64,000 nt of DNA, taken from the NCBI RefSeq assembly GCF_036013745.1, contig NZ_CP107880.1, positions 4,712,001 through 4,776,000 on the forward strand, written 5' to 3'. The position numbers were made by a program, and so were the translations under genes. Below the pieces are notes generated by a model. That model was not told the DNA's origin. It was given only the letters and a program-made list of their open reading frames with translations, and made no database searches. Positions 60,313-64,000 of this stretch are shown one piece after another (position 1 is the first letter of the stretch; each line of letters begins with the position of its first letter). This DNA is from Streptomyces sp. NBC_00483. Lineage in GTDB: Bacteria > Actinomycetota > Actinomycetes > Streptomycetales > Streptomycetaceae.

Positions 60313-61248
60313 ATGACGAAGGCAATCACGGTCTCCGGACTGCACAAGTCGTTCGGCAGGACCCACGCGCTCGACGGTCTCGACCTTGATGTCGAGGCCG
60401 GAGAAGTGCACGGTTTCCTCGGGCCGAACGGAGCGGGGAAGTCCACCACCATCCGCGTCCTGCTCGGTCTGCTGCGCGCCGACTCCGGCGCCGTCCAGCT
60501 GCTCGGCCGCGACCCCTGGGCCGACGCCGTGGAGCTGCACCGCAAGGTCGCGTACGTACCCGGTGATGTGACGCTGTGGCGCAACCTCAGCGGTGGCGAG
60601 GTCATCGACCTCTACGGGCGGCTTCGCGGCGGGCTCGACAAGAAGCGCAAGGCCGAGCTCATCGAGCGCTTCGAACTCGACCCGACCAAGAAGGGCCGCA
60701 CGTACTCCAAGGGCAACCGGCAGAAGGTGGCCCTGGTCGCCGCGTTCGCCGCGGTCGACATCGACGTGCTCATCCTCGACGAGCCCACCTCCGGCCTCGA
60801 CCCGCTGATGGAGGACGTCTTCCAGTCCTACGTCGAGGAGGCCGCGCGCGAGCACGGGCGGACGGTGCTGCTGTCCTCGCACATCCTCAGCGAGGTCGAG
60901 GAGCTGTGCGACCGGGTCAGCATCATCCGCAAGGGCGTGACCGTGGAAAGCGGTTCGCTCGCTGAGCTGCGGCATCTGACGCGGACCAGCGTCACCGCCG
61001 AACTCGCGGGCGAACCGGGCGGGTTGGGCGACCTTCCCGGTGTGCACGATCTCAACGTCCAGGGCAAGCGAGTGAAGTTGCAGGTCGACACCGACAAGCT
61101 GGACGCCGTCCTGCGCTCGCTCGCCGAGTCCGGTGTGCGCTCGCTGACCAGCACGCCGCCCACCCTGGAAGAGCTGTTCATGCGGCACTACCAGGACGAC
61201 GTGGCGGCCGTGCGGAGCGACAACGAGAAGGAAGCGGTGTCGCGATGA
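60313..61248 (+). CDS. ABC transporter ATP-binding protein
   Basis: This 311-residue ATPase has Walker A ([10 protein letters not shown], near residue 38), a degenerate signature ([15 protein letters not shown]) and Walker B with D-loop ([13 protein letters not shown]). The C-terminal 80 residues resemble those of drug- and antibiotic-export ATPases. It overlaps the permease gene by 4 bases (ATGA). The start lies only 18 bp from the operator palindrome and has no Shine-Dalgarno, so the message may be leaderless or nearly so. Confidence 0.95.
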   Translation: MTKAITVSGLHKSFGRTHALDGLDLDVEAGEVHGFLGPNGAGKSTTIRVLLGLLRADSGAVQLLGRDPWADAVELHRKVAYVPGDVTLWRNLSGGEVIDLYGRLRGGLDKKRKAELIERFELDPTKKGRTYSKGNRQKVALVAAFAAVDIDVLILDEPTSGLDPLMEDVFQSYVEEAAREHGRTVLLSSHILSEVEELCDRVSIIRKGVTVESGSLAELRHLTRTSVTAELAGEPGGLGDLPGVHDLNVQGKRVKLQVDTDKLDAVLRSLAESGVRSLTSTPPTLEELFMRHYQDDVAAVRSDNEKEAVSR

Positions 61249-62855
61249 CCACCCTGACCTCCGCGTACACGCCGCGCACCGGCGGCGCGCGGCACCTCGC
61301 GGGCACCGGGACGCTGCTCAGGCTCGCGCTGCGGCGCGACCGCGTGATGATGCCCGTATGGATCGCCATCACCGCGGTGATGGTCGTGTCGATGCCGAAC
61401 TCGCTGGAGTCGGTGTGGCCGACGGCCGCCGAGCGGGCCGACATCGCGGCGTCCATGAACACCAACAGCTCGATGCGCGCGATGTACGGGCCGGTGTTCG
61501 GGGATTCGCTCGGCGCGCTGACGGCGTGGCGCGTGGGCACGTTCGCCGCCGTCTTCGCCGCGATTATGAGCCTGCTCATCGTCGTGCGGCACACCCGTGA
61601 CGAGGAGGAGAGCGGGCGGCAGGAGCTGGTGTCGTCGGCGATGGTGGGGCGGCGCGCGCCGCTGACCGCCGCGCTGCTCACGGCCCTCGTGGCCAACGGG
61701 GTGCTCGCGCTGCTCATCGCCGGCGGGCTCGCTTCCCAGGGCGGCTCGGGGGCCCTCGCCCTCGGACTCGCCGTCGGCGGCTGCGGGATGGTGTTCGCGA
61801 CGATGACGGCGATCGTCGCCCAGTTCACGGAGAGCGCGCGACTCGCGCGCGGCGCCACCTCGGCGCTGCTCGGTGTGGCCTTCGTGCTGCGCGCGGCCGG
61901 CGACTCCGGCACGAACGACGGCTCGTCCCCGCTGACCTGGATCTCGCCGATCGGCTGGGTCGAGAACGTCCGCGCCTTCGCCGACGAACGATGGTGGGTG
62001 CTCGGGCTGTTCCTCGCGGCCGTCCTGATCCAGGGCGCGGTGGGCTACGGTCTTGCCGGGCGGCGCGACATCGGCATGAGCTTCCTGCCGACCCGGCCGG
62101 GTCCTGCGAACGGGCGCCTCGGCACGGCGGGTTCGCTGGCCTGGCGGCTGCAACGGGGCAGCGTGATCGGCTGGTCGATCGGGTTCCTCGCGGCCGGTGT
62201 CGTCTTCGGCGGGATGACCGAGGGGGCGGCCGACCTGGTCGGCGACAGCGAGAACACCATGGAGATCATCGAGCGGATGGGCGGCCAGTCCGGCATCACC
62301 AACGCCTTCCTCGCCACGATGGTCGGCATGCTCGGGATGGTCGCCGCGCTCTACATCGTGCAGGCGGTGCTCCGGCTGAACGGCGAGGAGACCTCGCAGC
62401 GCGCCGAACCGATCCTCGCGAACGCGGTGGGCCGGATCGCCTGGGCCGGCGGCCACCTGGTGATCGCCTTCGCGGGAGCCGCGCTCATCATGCTCCTCGG
62501 CGGTGTCGGCCTCGCGATCGGCTACGGCCACGAGTTCGGCGCGGTCATCGGCGCCTGCCTGGTCCAGCTCGCCGCGATCTGGACGCTCGGCGGGGTGGCC
62601 GTGCTGCTGTACGGGGTGTGGCCGCGGGCGGCCGTCGCCGCGTGGGCGGCGGCGGGGGCGGCGCTCCTCATCGGCTGGATCGGCCCGGCCCTGAAGCTGC
62701 CGCAGGCGGTCATGGACATCTCCCCGTTCGGCCACCTGCCGAAGCTGCCGGGTGGGGACATGACGTGGGGCCCGGTGCTCGTGGAGGTGCTGCTCGCGGC
62801 GGTGTTCGTGGGCGTGGGCCTGGTCGGACTGCGGCGGCGGGACATGTCCAACTGA
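61245..62855 (+). CDS. ABC transporter permease, large ABC-2 type
   Basis: This 536-residue membrane protein has about twelve hydrophobic segments in two related halves (for example [55 protein letters not shown] and [17 protein letters not shown]), the layout of fused ABC-2 exporters related to tetronasin- or polyketide-resistance permeases. It is coupled to the ATPase by a 4-base overlap and presumably exports a drug, antibiotic or lipid. Its 3' end is 8 bp from the end of the convergent P450 gene. Confidence 0.92.
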   Translation: MTTLTSAYTPRTGGARHLAGTGTLLRLALRRDRVMMPVWIAITAVMVVSMPNSLESVWPTAAERADIAASMNTNSSMRAMYGPVFGDSLGALTAWRVGTFAAVFAAIMSLLIVVRHTRDEEESGRQELVSSAMVGRRAPLTAALLTALVANGVLALLIAGGLASQGGSGALALGLAVGGCGMVFATMTAIVAQFTESARLARGATSALLGVAFVLRAAGDSGTNDGSSPLTWISPIGWVENVRAFADERWWVLGLFLAAVLIQGAVGYGLAGRRDIGMSFLPTRPGPANGRLGTAGSLAWRLQRGSVIGWSIGFLAAGVVFGGMTEGAADLVGDSENTMEIIERMGGQSGITNAFLATMVGMLGMVAALYIVQAVLRLNGEETSQRAEPILANAVGRIAWAGGHLVIAFAGAALIMLLGGVGLAIGYGHEFGAVIGACLVQLAAIWTLGGVAVLLYGVWPRAAVAAWAAAGAALLIGWIGPALKLPQAVMDISPFGHLPKLPGGDMTWGPVLVEVLLAAVFVGVGLVGLRRRDMSN

Positions 62856-62863
62856 CGGTGCCG

Positions 62864-64000
62864 TCACAGCTCCACGGCAAGCCCCTCAAGACCCCGGATG
62901 ACGAAGTTCGGCTTGCGCTGCGGCTCCGATGCGAGCCGCAGCGTCGGCGCCTGCGTGAGCAACGCCCGCATGGACGCGGCGAGTTCGATGCGGGCGAGCG
63001 GGGCGCCGATGCAGTAGTGGATGCCGGCCGAGAAGGAGATGTGCGGGTTGTCGGGGCGGGTCAGGTCCAGGCGGTCCGGGTCGGTGAAGACCGCCGGGTC
63101 GTGGTTGGCCGAGCCGAAGAGGAGGGCCACCTCCGATCCTGCCGGGATCGTGGTGCCCGCGACCTCGATCTCGTCGAGCACCCAGCGTTCGAAGAGCTGG
63201 AGCGGGGTGTCGTAGCGCATCAGCTCCTCGACCGCGGTGGGGATCAGGGAGTGGTCCGCGCGCAGGGCCGCCAGCTGTTCGGGGTGGCGGAACAGGGCCC
63301 ACCAGCCGTTCACGGTCGCGTTGACCGTGGCCTCGTGTCCCGCGTTGAGGAGCAGGACGCAGGTGGAGATCATCTCCTGCTCGGTGAGGCGGGCCGGGCG
63401 GGTGCCGTCCTCGTCGTCGTGGGCGGCGATGAGACCCGAGATGAGATCGTCGGTGGGGCATGCGCGGCGGGCCGCGATCAACTCCCGTAGGTACTCGGTG
63501 AATTCGAGCGACGCGGTGACCGCCGCCCGCGCCGTCTCCTGCGAGGGGCTCAGCTCGTACATCCCGCAGATCGCCGCCGACCAGGGCCGCAGCGGCGCCC
63601 GGTCCGACTCGGGGATGCCGAGCATCTCGGCGATGACGGCCACCGGGAGCGGTTCGGCGACGGCCGTGAGCAGATCGCCGCCGCCGTCCGCGACGAGCCC
63701 CGCGACCAGCTCGCCCGCCAACTTCTCTACGTAGGGCTGGAGTTGCTGCACCGTGCGCGGCGTGAACGCCTTCGACACCAGGCGGCGGATGCGCGTGTGG
63801 TCCGGGGGCTCCAGGTCGAGCATGCCGTGGTCGTTGAGGGTGTGGAACGGCTCGTGCTCGGGTGGCGGTGCCGTGCGGCCGAAGTCCTCGTGGGCGTAGC
63901 GGTGTTGGTAGGTGCGGCCCAGGCGGCGGTCGCGCAGGAGCGCCGAGACGTCGGCGTGGTGCGGGATCAGGTACTGGTTCGAGGGCTCGAACCAGTGCAC
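62864..64000 (-). CDS. cytochrome P450 (5' end beyond the window)
   Basis: This fragment of 378 codons covers most of an actinobacterial P450. It has the I-helix LLNAGHEATVNA, the ExxR-type EELMRYD, a PERF-like DPDRLDLTR and the heme-binding FSAGIHYCIGAPLAR with the ligand cysteine. The motif LDLEPPDHTRIRRLVSKAF near residue 60 is typical of CYP105/107-like soluble bacterial enzymes. About 20-30 N-terminal residues should lie beyond position 64000. No ferredoxin gene is seen nearby. Substrate unknown; it is convergent with the exporter. Confidence 0.9.
   Translation of the reverse strand: MHWFEPSNQYLIPHHADVSALLRDRRLGRTYQHRYAHEDFGRTAPPPEHEPFHTLNDHGMLDLEPPDHTRIRRLVSKAFTPRTVQQLQPYVEKLAGELVAGLVADGGGDLLTAVAEPLPVAVIAEMLGIPESDRAPLRPWSAAICGMYELSPSQETARAAVTASLEFTEYLRELIAARRACPTDDLISGLIAAHDDEDGTRPARLTEQEMISTCVLLLNAGHEATVNATVNGWWALFRHPEQLAALRADHSLIPTAVEELMRYDTPLQLFERWVLDEIEVAGTTIPAGSEVALLFGSANHDPAVFTDPDRLDLTRPDNPHISFSAGIHYCIGAPLARIELAASMRALLTQAPTLRLASEPQRKPNFVIRGLEGLAVEL

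Noticed and set aside
1..64000. tRNA, rRNA or mobile-element genes
   Set aside because: No tRNA-like T-arm with matching acceptor stem, no transposase, integrase or terminal inverted repeats were seen on reading both strands.

Overview
The window is high-GC chromosomal DNA of a Streptomyces species. The evidence is the strong G/C bias at third codon positions, frequent GTG starts, and markers of the sporulating actinomycete cell surface: two chaplins, three rodlins and an SsgA-like protein. There are also GAF-ANTAR regulators, a DUF5994 protein, a SARP-type regulator and the usual Streptomyces intergenic repeats. The P450 gene at the right edge is cut off. I see no tRNA, rRNA, CRISPR array, insertion sequence, integrase or phage gene.

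Layout. 1-0.8 kb holds no supportable gene but has a 16-bp tandem repeat. 0.8-3.1 kb is a lipid desaturase with its ferredoxin-reductase partner. 3.5-6.2 kb is a stress/signalling group (DUF5994, STAS protein, two GAF-ANTAR RNA-binding regulators). 6.3-9.3 kb has a DUF4239 membrane protein and a NarL-type two-component pair. 9.5-10.3 kb pairs an IclR-type DNA-binding fragment with an SsgA-like gene, resembling ssgR-ssgA. 10.4-15.3 kb is an aerial-surface coat locus with two short chaplins, three rodlins, two small cysteine-free secreted proteins and a VKOR-type disulfide oxidase coupled to a DUF5949 gene, most units closed by strong hairpins. 15.4-18.9 kb is a large SARP-NTPase-TPR regulator.

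19-33 kb is an extracellular block on the minus strand: an FG-GAP/VCBS secreted protein coupled to a subtilase, a coiled-coil M23 peptidase, and a ~2,365-residue wall-anchored repeat protein preceded by a palindrome that fits the Crp motif. Divergent from it is a GDT1-type transporter behind what I read as a yybP-ykoY (manganese) riboswitch. 34.0-37.1 kb is a TetR-controlled overlapping operon (FAD dehydrogenase, short-chain dehydrogenase), followed by an S9 peptidase and a SURF1 protein.

40-62 kb looks like core chromosome: an ECF sigma factor with a membrane partner, asd and ask (which may also make a separate beta chain), DUF5063, recR, ybaB, a SLATT protein, a GntR regulator, a class III aminotransferase, an OmpR-type two-component system with an acidic anchored protein, a DUF4956-VTC pair, a serine/threonine kinase, purA, a degenerate diacylglycerol-kinase-like gene, and a GbsR/MarR-controlled ABC exporter. 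Four of the convergent gene junctions here are occupied by copies of one Streptomyces GC-rich interspersed repeat, probably serving as bidirectional terminators.

The most interesting points are the coat locus with its own disulfide oxidase and three rodlins, the ssgR-ssgA-like module with a truncated regulator, the giant adhesin with homogenised repeats and a Crp-like operator, and the repeat family at gene ends. All family assignments are made by reading motifs; no database search was run.
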